Positions 1 to 12,748 of a stretch of 64,000 nucleotides of DNA are shown in pieces; within the stretch, counting starts at the first letter, position 1, and each line of letters opens with the position of its first letter. Under the pieces are notes generated by a model. That model did not search any database. It was not told the origin of the DNA and saw only the letters and a program-made list of their open reading frames with translations. The stretch comes from Deuterostichococcus epilithicus (lineage: Eukaryota; Chlorophyta; Trebouxiophyceae; Prasiolales; Stichococcaceae). The stretch covers positions 4,128,530-4,192,529 of the forward strand of contig JAVTLE010000023.1 in the NCBI GenBank assembly GCA_033439295.1. The letters run 5' to 3'. The translations under genes were made by a program, and so were the position numbers.

Positions 1-3000
1 TGCAGCTGCCCAGCCGCTCGCAACTGTCCCCAGCGCAGCAGCCAAGGAAGTCGCCCCTGCTGAGCCGCGGACTCCACCTTCCACACCGCTGCCCGATGGG
101 CTGGCAGCGGAGCAGCCGTCGCCACAGCAGCGACAGCGGCCGCACGTCACCGTCAGCTACGCGTGGCTGCCGCTCAAGAGCAAAGCGCGGCTGGAGGAGT
201 CACTCCTCGCATGGGCGGCATGGCATGCGGCGGCTTTTGGCGACAACGACTGCGGCAGTGACACCGACGCTGTGGAGCTCATCACCAATATCAGCCAGGT
301 ACGCATGGTGCCGCCAGCATCAGTCAGCCGTCACCGCTCAAAGATCACGAAATACAAGCTGACGCCGTTGCTGTCAGCAACTGTGTGCTGGCATCCGGGC
401 TGGGCTGCCAAGCGGGTCAAGGCCGGCCGCTGTGCGCCCAGCAGTACATTCTAAACCCTAGACTCGTTGCTCGGTGCAATCGGATGCGTCACGTGCGACC
501 GTTGCCGATGCGCAGCCGGCGGCGCCAGCGGCGAGGTGCGCCGGCCGGCTGCGGTTCGAGCCGCTGGCGCTGGCCGCGGCGGGACCGGACGCCAGCGTCG
601 CAGCCGGCAACGCCTGGGTGGACATTCCGGAGGTTGGCGGGGTGGACGCCTTTCCTGGGAGAAAGACGTTCAACCTCACCTACGAACAGGTACCCACGCC
701 GAGACGTGTCTCGCTGCGTGTCGGGGTCTTGCGTACTTGACGGTTGCTCCCACAAAAGTCACCAGCTTGAGTGTGTGCTGGGGAGATCTGCAGGCGGGTG
801 GTGTGCCGAGGTATGACCGTGGGAATGTGGCGCCGCTGGGCGCTGCAGCCCCTACCACGCCGGTGACATCCCTTCACGATCCCAAAAGCAGCTGGGAGCC
901 TGTCGCAGTCGTTCCTGCTTTGATGGGTCCCAGATGGCTGCCGCCTTGTTGTGCGGCGACTCTGTCCTAATAGGGCGCCAGGCTGGAAGGCGTTGGTTGA
1001 TGATGCCACTTCCACTGCGCCCTAACGAGCTGCGCATTGATCTGCCGCTGTCCGGTGCTGCTTGTCGAGAACAGCCGCTAGAGGCAGGCAACCGCTAGAG
1101 GCAGCGATCCTTGACGACACAACATATGGTGCGCTTGCCCAGGGCCCGGCCACAGCCAGCCCAGCGCCCGCCCTCCGGGCAGGCCGCGGGCCGCCGCGCT
1201 GCTTCAACTGCGGCAGCTACGGCCACTCGCTGAAAGAGTGCTGGCGGCCGCGCGACCGCATCGTCGTTGAGGAGGCTCGCGCTGAGCGCGCCGCTGGGCA
1301 GGCCACCACCGTCGTCGGCATGCGCCTGCCCGCAAGGTGCCTGATCAATGACTCCTTGATCTCATCATAGTCATGCCAGACCTTCCGATTGTGCAATTGC
1401 AGCTCAAATGCCTGGGCAATGCGACAAGCTGCTTTGGCTGGGCTGTCAGAGCTTAGATGGCCCGCTGTTCTTCGGTGTCTTGCTGCGATGTGCTGGGAGG
1501 GCCTCTCCGGGGACAGCCTCTCCGGAGCGTGCATGATCCTGCTGCTGCAACACCTCCTCCTTGTTGCTTCCGTGTCAGTGGTACAGAGCCTGTCCGACCT
1601 CTCCTGACCCTTGGCAGGTACTTCGTGAGTGTCGACGGCTGCGCCGATACCGCCGATGCGGTGCTCGGCGACGCCGGCGCCGCGGGCGGCACGAGCGGCA
1701 CCCCAGATGCCGAGGGGCTCGCGCCTGGCGTGCTGAGCAGCGAGCTGCAGGCGGCGCTGGGCCTTGCGGCGACAGCGCCGCCGCCGTGGCTGGCGCGCAT
1801 GAAGCGGATGGGGTACCCACCGGGATACCTGGCGCAAGATGCCGACTCGTCCCCCGCAGGCAAGCCCAGCTCCGCTTCGACTCGTGCCCTATGCGAGGTG
1901 GGGCCTGGGAATTGGCACGTGCCAAGTTGTCAGGGCAAGATCGAGGGCTCATGCGACAGACAGGAGCAGGTGCGCAGGCATTCGCTGTCGCCCTCCAGGC
2001 TTGCAGCTGCGGAGGTGCTGCCCTGAACTAGCACACTCGCTGTACGTGCTGTCATGCAGAGAGGTTTGAGGGGACGCTGCCAGTCACAGCTGCAGCTTTG
2101 TCACTTCCGAAGCCCAGAGGATAATATGGAATGATGAAGGAGGGAACATGCATGCGTAGGCGACCCAGAGACGCTGGAGGTCGTGTTCGGCGATGACGCG
2201 CCGGCAGATGTGCTGGCCGCCTGGTCAGCGGCGGAGGGTGCCGCTTCTTCCGCCGCCGCTGCTTCCGCCGCCGCTGCTTCCGCCGCCGCTGCTTCCGCCG
2301 CCGCAGTGGGAGGCGCCGCAGCAGAGGGTGCCGCTGCTTCCGCCCGACCGATCGGGGCTGGCGCTGCTGTAGTGGCGGCGGCGGCGGCTGAGGGTGCCGG
2401 CGCCAGAACCGCGGACGGGGAGCAGCCCTCGCAGGCGGAGGCGGCTGTGCTGTCCCGGCTGGTACAGGCGCTCGGCACGGCGCGGTGGGTGAACGGCGAC
2501 GCCGTCGGTGTCATGCCCCATGGTGGGTGTCGGGCAGCTGTCGGGGCATTCCCGCTGTGATGCTGCGGCGATAGAGGGCGCGGCACTTCTGCCAAGCGCT
2601 GCCGGCGGCGTTGTCATGCGGCAGGGGTGTTGCGGCAAGCATCGGTGCCAAATCGATGCCTCCGAGGCAGCCTTTGAGGCAGAAGATGGTACAGTCCAAG
2701 CGCTGCTCCCTCCCGAGCTCTGCCCAATGCTGGATCCCTGGGCTGACTCAGTCGGCCGGAAGCACATGCGCAGAAGGGTCTCATGAAGACAGTGCACAGG
2801 AGCTGCTGACCTTGCAGCCTGGTGACCTCCTGGAGGAGCAGCCCTAAAGCATCTGCCGTCGGCTGCAGGCAGCAGCACAGAGGGCGGGAAGGAGCTGCAG
2901 CTGCGCTTGGGCGGGGACCTTGCCGCCTCCGTCAAGGCAACCATGCCGCTCGGCAAGGTAACAGCTGCACTAGGGGTGTTTTACGCGCGACCCATTAGAT

Positions 3001-5237
3001 ACCTGCACTCCTCCCTCACCCCACGTGTGTGTGGTGAACTGCCGCAGACCTTGTGCAATGCACTTGCCACCTCCCTCGCAACACTGGGCAAAGTCGCCGT
3101 CCAACAGGAAGCTGAGCCGATGAACAGCCCGGCCCGCTGCTGTTCTGCGTCTCATCTGCACTGCTTCCTAGCCAGCAAGTGTCCGCACAACTGGCTCAGG
3201 GTTTTGCGCTGTGTCTGCCCAGGCTGCGAAGGCCGCGGCGGCGCAGCTGCAGGCAGGCGGCAGCGGCGGCGGCGGCGGCGGCGGCGGCCTGTCCCGCAAG
3301 CAGGTTCAGCGGGCGCTGGCTTTGGCGCTGCGTCGGCCGGTGCCATTCCCCGGCCTCAATGCGCCCATCCCGCAGGGCGCAGACGCGGCTGCCTGGGCCG
3401 TGCCGCCTGAGGTGCGCCTGGCGGCAAGCAGGTGGCCTCGCAGGTGTGGCCTTTGGTGCTTTCATCGGAATTTGGATACCCCAACGGGGCCAGCGTGCGC
3501 CCTTTTGCTCTGGAGGCCTTCAGTAGGCAGGGCACATCGAGGGCTGGCAGCGAGCAGATCTATGAAATCCCTGGATGGAGGTGAGGTGGTTGACGAGTGC
3601 ATGCAATGCATGTGGGCAACCAGGGTGTGGGGTGACTTGTATGAACGCGCCGAGGCTCTAAGCGTTCTCTCATGGTAGTGCATCATGCCAGTCCAGGGAC
3701 CAGCGCGGCCGTCGCCCCTGGCCAGCACGAAGCGCTCACGGCCCGAGCCTGTGGGCATGGACGCCTACACTGGCGGCGGCGGCGGCGGCAGCGCCGGCGC
3801 TGCAGCGCCGGCAGACCAGCAGGGGCAGGCGCGCAAGCGGCAGCACGTCGGCAGCGTCGCCGGCGGTGGCGCGGGCAAGGCGACGCCGCAGCAGGCAGGG
3901 CGGCAGCACATCCCAGGGCTGTCCGCCGCTCCGCCGCAGCACACGCCGCTGGCGCCGCGCCCACCGCCGCAGCATGCCAACGACACGCCCGTCGCATACC
4001 GAAATGGCGGCCCAGGTGCACAAGCAACCAGGGGCCCGCCGGCGCTGGTGCCATCCCCAGCGCAGCATGGTCCGCCAGGACAGCCTTGGGGCTCCCGCCT
4101 ATTGCCGCAGCCGCAGCAGCAGTGGCAGGAGGACCCAAGCAGGCACCGCGATGAGCAGCAGCGGCAGCAGCAGTGGCAGCGCTTCCAGCAGCAGCCGGCG
4201 CACACCGCTGATGCCGGCGGCTGGCAGCAGACGTTCCTCACGCCTGCGGCGCAGCACAGCTGGGGCGGCATCGCGCCGTCGCAGCAGCCGCCGTTGCAGC
4301 AGCAACTGCAGCAGCCGCGGCAGCAGCCGCCACCACCGTTGCACCAGCAGCATCAGCCGCTGCAGCATGCACTGCAGCAGCAACAGCCATTGCCGCCCCC
4401 GCAGCAGCCTTGGAGCGGCGGGTCCCCAGACAGCAGCAGCCCTGGCGCCAGCCAGCAGCAGCAGGCCCACGAGTGGGGTGGCTTCCACCAGCAGCAGCAG
4501 CCGCCGCCGCCAGGGGCGTGGGTGACGCCGCCACCAGCGCACCAGCAGCTGCATGGCGGCTGGGCTGGCCAGCAGCAGCAGCCGGGCCAATACGAGCATT
4601 GGCCCGGCGCAGCACCGGCTGCAGGCCGAACCAGCAATGCTTCGCATCCAGGTGAGGGCCGATCGGGCTGCCATGCTGATTCTCTGCGTCGCTCAGTGCT
4701 GGTCCTGGTCGATGCCAGGCGAGACAAGAAAGAGCCATGCCAAGTCGGCCAAGCGTCCTGTCTGCGCCATGTGCAAGGCCAGCAACACGTTGCAGAAGCA
4801 TGATGCAAGTGAATTATGTCGCCTGAGCGGCAATCGTGTTATGCGGTACTTGTCTGTCCCAGCTGCACGCCGTATCCTGCTGCCACCACGGTACAGCTTA
4901 TGCAGTTATCCTGATGATCTTGAACGTTGCCGGCGCAGAAGGATGGGGGATGGAGGAAACGCCGCCGCCACCGCCTCTGGCCTTGTTCCCAGGCAACGAC
5001 TGGCACCCAGACATGCCGCAGCAGCAGTCGGGGTCACAGCAGCAGCCGCCGCCACAGCAGCAGTTTCCGCCGCCCCATCAGCAGCAGATGCCGCCGCAGA
5101 CAGCAGCAGTACCGGCCGTGCACCAGCAGCCACCGGGCCTGCACCCAGCCATGGCCGGCCCTCCCACCGGCCCGCTCGGCCCAGAGCGGCGCCCGCGGTT
5201 TGGCGGTTTCAGCCTGCTGCCGCACCAGCAGCACTAG
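1..5237 (+). CDS. ZCCHC8: ZCCHC8-like zinc-knuckle / PSP-domain protein, 5' partial
   Basis: Likely scaffold of the nuclear exosome targeting (NEXT) complex, which links the MTR4/HEN2 helicase to RNA for nuclear decay. A CCHC knuckle at about 1200-1250 (CFNCGSYGHSLKEC) is followed by PRD, as in ZCCHC8. The PSP domain lies in the exon 1617-1898 and contains PPPWLARMKRMGYPPGYL. The exon 3222-3431 carries FPGLNAPIPQGAD, which resembles the motif in plant ZCCHC8 proteins. Exons I can place: 1-298, 514-688, 1143-1336, 1617-1898, 2160-2520, about 2870-2956, 3222-3431, 3688-4651 and 4936-5237. The tail from 3688 is a glutamine/proline-rich low-complexity region ending in HQQH and a TAG stop. The frame is open at base 1, so the start lies upstream. 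Family call is firm; the 2870 boundary is approximate. Confidence 0.88.
2247..2305 (+). repeat. 15-bp tandem repeat coding an Ala/Ser tract
   Basis: Four near-perfect copies of a 15-bp unit (ttccgccgccgctgc) lie inside a coding exon of the ZCCHC8-like gene and encode repeated SAAAA. The unit is a multiple of three, so copy-number change would keep the frame. Confidence 0.85.
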
Positions 5238-7099
5238 TTGGCAGCCTGGGCCTCGGACGGAGCTGCAAATACACAAGAGTACCAGGAGGGCTGCAGTGAG
5301 CATGCAGGAGCCAGGTGCTGCAGCGAGGGTCCTAGCTGCTAAGGCGACGAGCTCCGGAGTAACAGCGGCGCGGAAACCGGGAGGGGGCTTCGTTATGACG
5401 GAGCTGCGCAGCTGAGGCAGGAAAAATGATGAGCTAGTGTTTCTAGGTTGATCTGGAGTTGTGGTGGGTTGTGCGATGCTGAGGAATGTGAGCCTTTTCG
5501 GGCTGGTGACTACGCCGTGACAATGTGACTCAGTGGAACAACCAAAGGGTTTTGAACACTCAATCGATAGTAATGACAGTCTGCAAAAAACAGAACTATA
5601 CGTTATTCGGCGGCCTGGGTGCTGATAGCGAATCGAAGTGAGCATTCAGCATGTCGATGGTGACTGACACAGTCAAGCCAATCCGACGCTTTCCATCAAC
5701 ATGCCTTTGCTGTGCACAAACGCAATGCGGCAAGCCCTGCCGCCCCCGTGGTGGAGAACGTGGACGCTTGTCATGTGCCTCAGAACGCGACCGGCAAAGC
5801 AACCGACTGGCATTGCGACAGCCGGCGGGTGGTGCCTGAGCCCAAGCCGCTGAGTGGGCACACGCAATCACCAAGATTTCCGCTGCTCTGCTGCCAGGAG
5901 GTCGCCGACTGACAGCGGCTGGCAGGGCGCCGCATTTGCAACCCTGCAGCCGCCAAAGCGGCTCAGCGAGCGGCGACAGGCCAGTGCCCGCCCCACAGGA
6001 TGTGGAGCGGCCCTTGTGCCCGGCCTGGAAGCCGGCCTGGAAGCGCGGTGCGGCAAGAGGCCGCCGCACACCTCGGTGGCGCCATGGGAGCACGCCAGGG
6101 GCTGCCTGAATCCAGCGGATTCTCCGGAGCGGTCCTGGACAACGAGTTCGTATGGTCGCTGACTAATCGCAGGCGTGCGATGTGCCGGCCCAACAGCCTA
6201 CCATGCGCCAGACGGCGCCTCAGACGCCGCCCATCGTGGTCCCAGACTGCTGCTGGGTTCATTCCATTTCATCCGTCACTGCATCGTCCATCGATTCGCC
6301 AGCCATCATGCGCATGCTCCCTGAGTATCATGTTCAGTGAACAGGGGCTGTAGCCGTCATGCAGCCCACCTTGCAAGCTGCCGGGCTGATTCTGGGCGAT
6401 CCTCCCAGCAGCGCCGCTGTGCTGCATTGCCGCTTGGAGCCGCCCTACACACGAGCTGGCCCGGGTCCAGCTGCCGCTGCCGACGCCACAGCACACGCCG
6501 TGTGCGCAGCCGCGCGCCACCCGCTGCAGCAGCTGTGCCTTCCTGCCAACCCCTTCGGAACCCGCCTCAGACCATAAGCAGCGCAGCGGTGCTGCACTCC
6601 ATCATGCGGCACCAGCCGCTGATTGCAGAGCGCTGCCGGCGCCGTGAATGAGACCCTCACGCCAGGTATGCTGCTGTCGGCAGCAGGGCTGTGCCGTGGC
6701 TGCCTCACGCCGCTGTGTGGAAGCCCGACAATTGCCGCTCTGGAGCTCCGAGGTGCTGTAGCTAGGCAGACGCCAGTTGTAGCAGGACACGCGCGCTGTC
6801 CAGGTTGCAGCATCAGCGGCCTCTGTTTCGGCGAGGGAATGCCTCCGAGAGCACGGTCCAGTCGGGTGCTGTCCGTGGCATTTAGCTGTTGCGGCGCAAG
6901 ACGTCGCGTGCCTGTAGTGTTCAGCCCGGCGATGGGGCACGCTAGTCGAATCGTTGCACTCAAGGAGCGTCTGTGCAACGATGCAGGACTGTGTATGGCA
7001 GCACAGGAGGTAGGCGCCCATGGAACCAGTGCACGAATGCTTGTACAACCATGATAATGCATCACAAGCAGATTTTCTGGGCAATGAGAAATCGTGCAC
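5238..7099. other. Unassigned stretch downstream of ZCCHC8
   Basis: This contains the ZCCHC8 3' flank and probably the unresolved 3' part of the minus-strand CPCC gene. Several open frames exist on both strands, but none has a recognisable family or a consistent codon pattern. A minus-strand stretch near 6560-6610 reading CAAYGLRRVP might be a further CPCC exon, but it does not match the family well enough to claim. Confidence 0.4.
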
Positions 7100-7626
7100 C
7101 TCATTGAGACTCAGGGTGTTGGCGCCGCCAGCGTAGTCGCGGTCATAATACTGCACGGGGCAAATTCACAATGCAACGTCAGAGATATTCACCAGAAGCG
7201 GTCATCTGGCCAGCCCAGATGCATGCGTCAGCCCTCAGATTCCACCGCTTAGCCGTGTCGACAAGGGCTGTCAATGACAGGTTCAGACACAGACGAGGCA
7301 TGTGAACAGCCTGCAATGACGGTGCAGGGGATGGCGGCTGCAGCACAGGCGGGAAGCTGCGGCCGTTGCATGGCGCTGAAGGTGCTCCACAGGATGACAG
7401 AAGGAAAACTTGCCTGAACATCATCGTCCTCCCAGCCGCACAAGGGGCAGATGTTAAAGGTGCCGGGTGGCGGCTCCGGCAGCGTGAGCTGCTCACAGCA
7501 TGGGCAGGCATAGGTCTCGGCGCCTCCGCCCGCCTCATTTGCTGCCTCGGCATCTGTGGGCCAGCAAACAGGCTCACACACGGATGGCGCAATCGGCAAA
7601 CAGCAGCGATGGGCGGCGGCCCTCAT
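7100..7626 (-). CDS. Cysteine-rich CPCC-domain protein, 3' end unresolved
   Basis: Exon 7626-7414 carries ACPCCEQLTLPEPPPG and then ICPLCGWEDDDVQ. Exon 7150-7100 continues with YYDRDYAGGANTLSLNE. Together these match the CPCC family (Pfam Cys_rich_CPCC), whose usual form is a CPCC-CPxCGWEDD core followed by GGANSLSLNEA. The four cysteines probably bind a metal; no biochemical role is established. The joining intron begins GCAAGT after CAG and ends in CAG, a GC-AG intron, and the join preserves frame exactly. After LNE a normal GT donor follows, so at least one more exon exists downstream on the minus strand that I could not place. The ATG at 7626 is the first in frame, but an upstream exon is possible. 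The family is mainly bacterial as I know it. Confidence 0.75.
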
Positions 7627-8457
7627 AACACGAGAGAGGGAACACTGTCAAGGCGTTGGCGCGGCATCGCGGCAGACATTTGCGCAGGATCCATCTCGGC
7701 GGTGGCATTTTGCATGCATTCCTCAGGTTGCGGGGCTGCGGCGCACCAGGTAGCTCCTCCTGGTTTGGTGGAGTGTCCACTTCACGTTGCACATCCAGTA
7801 CAGCCGTGGCGACGCAGGAGTGTTCCACAAGTTCCATGCTGAGTCAGGGTTTCTTCCCACGGCGCGATTGCTTCAAGCACATGCCATGTGTCCAGTGTTG
7901 CCACACGCGTAATGCGCAAGTCGGTGCAGGTGCCAGAACCGGTTCTGCTGGTCATGCACATGCAGTTGCTTTTGTACGGGGGACTTTCAGAACGGACGTG
8001 GGAGATTGAGCGATTGTACAGATTGTGCGGTGGGCCCGGTCATGCGGTTATCACTTGCTTACTTGAACGCCTGTGAGGCTCGACGTGATCGCCCTTGCAG
8101 ACGAATCGCGAGGCTGGCCCACGTCCGAGTGCAGTTGCCAGGCTGTTTCCAAGCTGGAACCCCAAGCGCTATTTCGGGCGTCTCGAATCCGTGAGCCTGT
8201 ATAGGCAGCTTCGATGAAAGGCCAGATCCATCACGTCCCGAGTTGTAGCGGCGAGCTTCGAAGCATTGGCAGCCGGGCTTTGCGGCATAACTCAGAAAGC
8301 ATCAATGCATCGAGGCAGAGCGTGAGCGTGCGCCTGGGTGAATCGTAAGGGCCGGCAAGGGCGTCGCGCCGCAGCTGCATCCAAGCTGTCAGCGGAGTCT
8401 GGGGGGCAGCAGCGCGGCCAGGACCGCCCGCAGGGCAGCTCCAGCGGCAGGCAGTTC
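7627..8457. other. Divergent intergenic region
   Basis: This lies between the minus-strand CPCC gene and the plus-strand SET gene and should hold both promoters. I see no TATA box or other recognisable element. An open frame continues upstream of the SET start to 8338 but begins with GTG, so the 5' end of that gene may lie here. Confidence 0.45.
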
Positions 8458-11400
8458 ATGCCAGGCGCCAGCGCAAGAGCCAGGCCCAGGCGGCCGCCGC
8501 GCAGGAAGCAGACACGCACATGGTGCGGCCTGAGTGGCGCGGCACTGCTGGCCGCAATGGTGGCAGTGGGCGCGATTGCGGCGTGGGCAGCATTTTCACT
8601 CCCTCGCAGCGCAGCAGACGGAGCAGCTGGCAAGGTGCGGGAGCCAGATGCTGCTGGAGCCCGGTTGGCACACAAGGGGCACAGCTGTGCTGCTCATCAT
8701 GTCGCAATGCATCATGAGCTGCATCAGCGCTGAGCCCTTCTGCTCGCTTTTGCTGGGTTCAAACCTGCAGCGAGGTGGTCCTGTACTGGCTCAGCCCCGA
8801 GATGAGCCTCCGCAAACAAAACCCTGCTTCCTACGAAGCAATCCTCCCTGCGCACTGTCTGGCACGGCGTGCGGCTCACGGCGAGCTGGTTTGAAATGCT
8901 GACTGCGCCAGGTGCTCGGGCCCTCCACGCAGGCAGGCGACGGCGGCCACTGGGACGTCACCACCAATGAGACGCGGCTGTATGAAGAGCTGTACGCCTG
9001 GGCAAGGAAGGCCGCAGGCCAGGTGCATGTTGCGTGTCCGCCATGATGGACGACCCCTCTGATCCCCAGCAGCCTCCTGGCCCCATCAGACATGGACACC
9101 ACCGCGCTCGGGCGGAGCCAATGCGAGCCATTCGTGCATGCATTTAGACCTTTCACAACGCCGTGTAGGCACCTGGCCTACGGGCCGGCAGGGTGTGCCG
9201 TGACGAGGGCGCCGGCCGCTTCTGCATGCGCGGCGCAGTCGCTGTGCGCAGCTGCCAGGCGCGCCCTCCCTTGCAGCCTCTGCAGACGAGCTTGGAAGCT
9301 CAAAGCGGTCGGCTCGTCAGGGGCGGGCGTGTATGCTCAGGGGTCGAGCGCCTGCCTCTCGTTGCCGATGTGTTCCGATGTTGTGTCGAAGCTTCTGCCG
9401 CAAGTGCGACGGCTTCCCTGGTGGCCGGCACAGGCAGGGGAGGTCATAGCCGGGCTGCCGGACGCCTCCACGGTGCAGCTGCCGCAGGTGCGACTGTGCA
9501 CCTGCACTAGCTGCTGGCCGCCATTGCTGTTGCATATCTGATCTAGCTCAAAACAGCATGCTGAACCCGGCATCTGACACAGCGCCGCCCTGCAGCTGCA
9601 CCCCCTGCGGCCAGCCTGCCTTCTGACGGAACCTTCTCAGCCCAGGCACCATGGCCCAGCCCGACCAGAGCAGAACATCAGGTTGCTGTAGCGCTGCCTG
9701 CTCAGGGTTCTGAAACTCTGCCAACAGGCAAATGTGGATGCGTGGCTGCGGCTGCTGTACGAAACGCCGGGCTTCAATGCCAGCTTCGCGCCGTGGCTGG
9801 CGCTGCTGCCGATCCCGGGGGAGCTGCTGCTGCCGGCGACCATGAGCGAGGCCGAGCTGAGCATGCTGCAGGGTGGCCCGCTGGTGAGACATCAGTGTCC
9901 TGACAGCTCAGCTATGCCACACTCTGCTTTCGACCTGCACCAGTCCATGGCTGGTGAGAAATCAGTCTCTGACAGCTCCCCATGCCACAAGTTGCTGTCG
10001 AGGTTGCGCCCAGTCCACGGACTGCAGGTCAACCTGCTGGAACCTTCAGGGCCGCCTTCTAGCCATTGCTGCAGCGTGCGGGGGCCGGGATCTGACGTCG
10101 CCGACACGCGCATGGGGGCAACGCTCTGCACAGCCACCTGTCAGCGGCTCTCAAACCCTTGACTGCCGCAGGAAGCAACGCTCACAAACAGGCCGGCCCT
10201 GTGCTGCGCAGCCACAGACCGGCAGTTCTCAAATCCGATGGCCCCTACGCCGTCATGCAGGAGACCACATTCCGGGCGGCGCGGCGTGACATGGAGCGGG
10301 CGTACGCGGCGGACGCCGCCAATGCAGACACCGTCACAGCGCGGCGCCGCTTGACGCTGGACCAGTATGTGCACGCCGCAACGACAGTGCGCCTGCTTGC
10401 ATGCTCGCATGCACACCAGGCTCCATGGACACTGCACCGTAGAGCCTGCAACAGGTTCAGCCTGGAGCCGACACGACTTCATGCATGACCCGGAGTTGGG
10501 CGCCTCGGAAAGGCAGGCGCACGCGCCGCGCGGGCAGGGGCTGCCCGTATTGTGTCTGGCCAGCCGACGGTCTGGACAGATCGCAGCCCGCCACCGGGGC
10601 GCGCCCCTGCTGCGCAGCAGTCAACAGCGCGGTGTGCGGCGCCGCAGGTCAGCACGCGGTTCTGGGGGTTCACAGACCCGGCTTCCGGCGAGCAGCGCGT
10701 GACCATGGTGCCCCTGCTGGTGCGCCAGTCCGTGTGCTGAAAGGCAGCTCCCAATCAGTCTGTGGAAGGGCGAGTTCCAGTCACTCCAGCAGGCCTCAGC
10801 CATTGCAGGTGACAGCGGCCTGCCCAGCGGAGCTGCGGCAGTCCAGCTGCAGCAGCACAGCCCCCGCTGGCGAAATGGCTCACGTGATGGAAAGCGCTTT
10901 TGCGACTGCTACATGTCGGATCAAAGTATTTGGCGGCCGTAGGACATGGCGAACCATGCGGAGCCCGGCCGCGGGCTGAACGCACGCGTCCAGTGGAGCG
11001 GCGGCCGCAAGCAGCTGGTTGCGACGGCGCCCGTCGCTGCTGGCCAAGAGGTGAAGAAGGGTTTAGGGTTTGGACAGATGCCGCCCCTTCACACGTGCAG
11101 CAGCACTCCGCCCGCACTCAGGTTCCTGCTCCTGAACGGCGGCTTCTGTCTTGATGCGCTGTCATCCCTACCCATGCGAGCAGCACGGGCTGCTGCGCCT
11201 GCCGTCGCAGGCGATCAGGTGCGGGTCGGAGGTGTGAGCCACCACTCCTGATGTCACCGGCAGGGCACGTCTTGCGACAATGCCGCCCTGCTGGCTCCCG
11301 CGCCGCAGCAGCTGACGCCAGCTCCAACCCCATACACCAAGCGGTGAAAGCAAAACCCTGATTGACGAATGGCCGCTGCACCCTCCGCAGGTCGCAATCA

Positions 11401-12748
11401 GCTATGCCGACGGACAGCTGCACCGCCCGGACCAGGCGCTGATGCGGTACGGCTACTGGCCGCGGGCGGCGCCGCCGCTGCTGGCGGCACACGACCTGGC
11501 AGGGGCTGCCGCTGCGGGCCTTGCGGGGCGTGGCGAGCTTTTCGACTCGCCGCCGCACGACGGCGCCTTCGGTGGGTGCTCGTCCTCAAAGCAAGGAAAA
11601 GAAAGCCCCTGCTCCTGCCTGGCTGCCGTGCCGGCGCCGTGTGGCTCTGCTGCAGACCTGTCGCAGGCACGCTCTGACATCTGCTCTGCTCTGGACGCAC
11701 ATTAGTGGGTGGGTGCGGGCACTCTGTGGCACCTCGTTTGATCCCAGATGGGCACGCTGCTTGGCGCTGCGGCGCCGTCATGGGGTGTTGCGCCAAAGAG
11801 CCGCTCCTCCCCTGCTCTCCCTTTCCAGGCCATGCTCAGGCCCCATTGCGATGTACGTGGCAAAGTAAATGGCGTCCTGTACAGCTCCAGCGACGTTTAG
11901 TAGCATTGCTGATGTAACATGCACTTCAGTGACTCAACCTTCGCTGACAGCTCGGCAGCTGCGCCTTGACCAGTGCCTGGCTGACTAAAAGTCGCTGGCA
12001 ATAGCTGGCATGACGCTGGCATGACGCAGTTCGCTGACTGCCAACACAAGCCTGGTGGGCTGACAGGCTGTCCCCCGCCGCTGGACGCTCTGGCCTGGCC
12101 AAACAGATCACGGCCGCAGCTGTGGCGCAGCAGAAGTGTGGCCGAAATCCCGTTACCGGGCCCTGGGCCCAGCCCGAGCCCGCACGCCGCTGCCGATGCC
12201 GCCGGCACAGCACCTTGCCGCCCGGCCCCACACCCGTCCCTCGCACAGGCGCCGTCTCCCTGCCCTCGAAGAGGCGCTGTCCATGAACAAACCGGATCCT
12301 TTGCGCTGCCGCCGCGCAGCGGCCGGCGCCGAGTTCGGGACGGCGGACCAGCTCGCGAGGCTGCGGGGCGTTCTGGCGGCGTTCCCCACCACCGAGGCGC
12401 AGGACCGGAGGCAGCTCCAGGTGTGTGGCGTGGACAGCACAGAAGGTTGCAGGGGTCGGCTACGATCTTGGTTTTGAACGCCTGACATGGCCCTTTGGGG
12501 CTGCTCGCTGGGACGTGTCTGCATGCCACTGCTCATGCGCTTCTGCATATGAGGAGCTTGCATGCGGAGCGCTGCCGCAAGAGGGGTCACATCACACCAT
12601 GAGCAATGTATCACGAGAGCCCGCCCTGTGGCCGCAGAGCGACCGTTGGCTGACGCCACGGCAGCGGGCGCTGCTGGAGTTTCGCGCTGAGCGCAAGGCA
12701 GCGCTGGCATTTGTTGCCGACCGCCTTGCCGCCAGCCTGGGGCGGTGA
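8458..12748 (+). CDS. SET-domain protein methyltransferase (LSMT/SETD3 class) with N-terminal membrane anchor
   Basis: Predicted SAM-dependent lysine or histidine methyltransferase of the Rubisco-LSMT/SETD3 class. The first exon (ATG 8458, donor after 8634) encodes a basic segment and a hydrophobic helix (LSGAALLAAMVAVGAIAAW), suggesting a signal anchor or a plastid/ER targeting region. Supported exons: 8912-9022; one or two near 9200-9500; about 9729-9883 (SEAELSMLQ); about 10259-10369; about 10650-10720 (STRFWGFTDP); about 10944-11050; about 11392-11572; about 12236-12420; about 12610-12748. SET hallmarks are DMANH at 10944 (the D-x-x-N-H motif) and AISYADGQL at 11395 (the ISYG-like motif), followed by MRYGYW. 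The C-terminal part (LTPRQRALLEFRAERK) matches the Rubis-subs-binding region. Exons between 9200 and 9500 are uncertain, as is the start; the catalytic call is firm. Confidence 0.82.
9881..10022 (+). repeat. 70-bp imperfect tandem duplication carrying a 5' splice site
   Basis: Two copies lie in the SET-gene intron that starts at 9884. The first begins ctggtgagacatcag at 9881 and the second ctggtgagaaatcag at 9951. Both continue through cagctc, atgccac and end in cagtccatgg/cagtccacgg. The duplicated block includes the donor GTGAG. Confidence 0.85.

Noticed and set aside
8338-8457. Upstream extension of the SET gene
   Set aside because: The frame is open but begins with GTG. The ATG at 8458 gives a basic N terminus followed by a helix, so it is preferred, with an upstream exon left possible.
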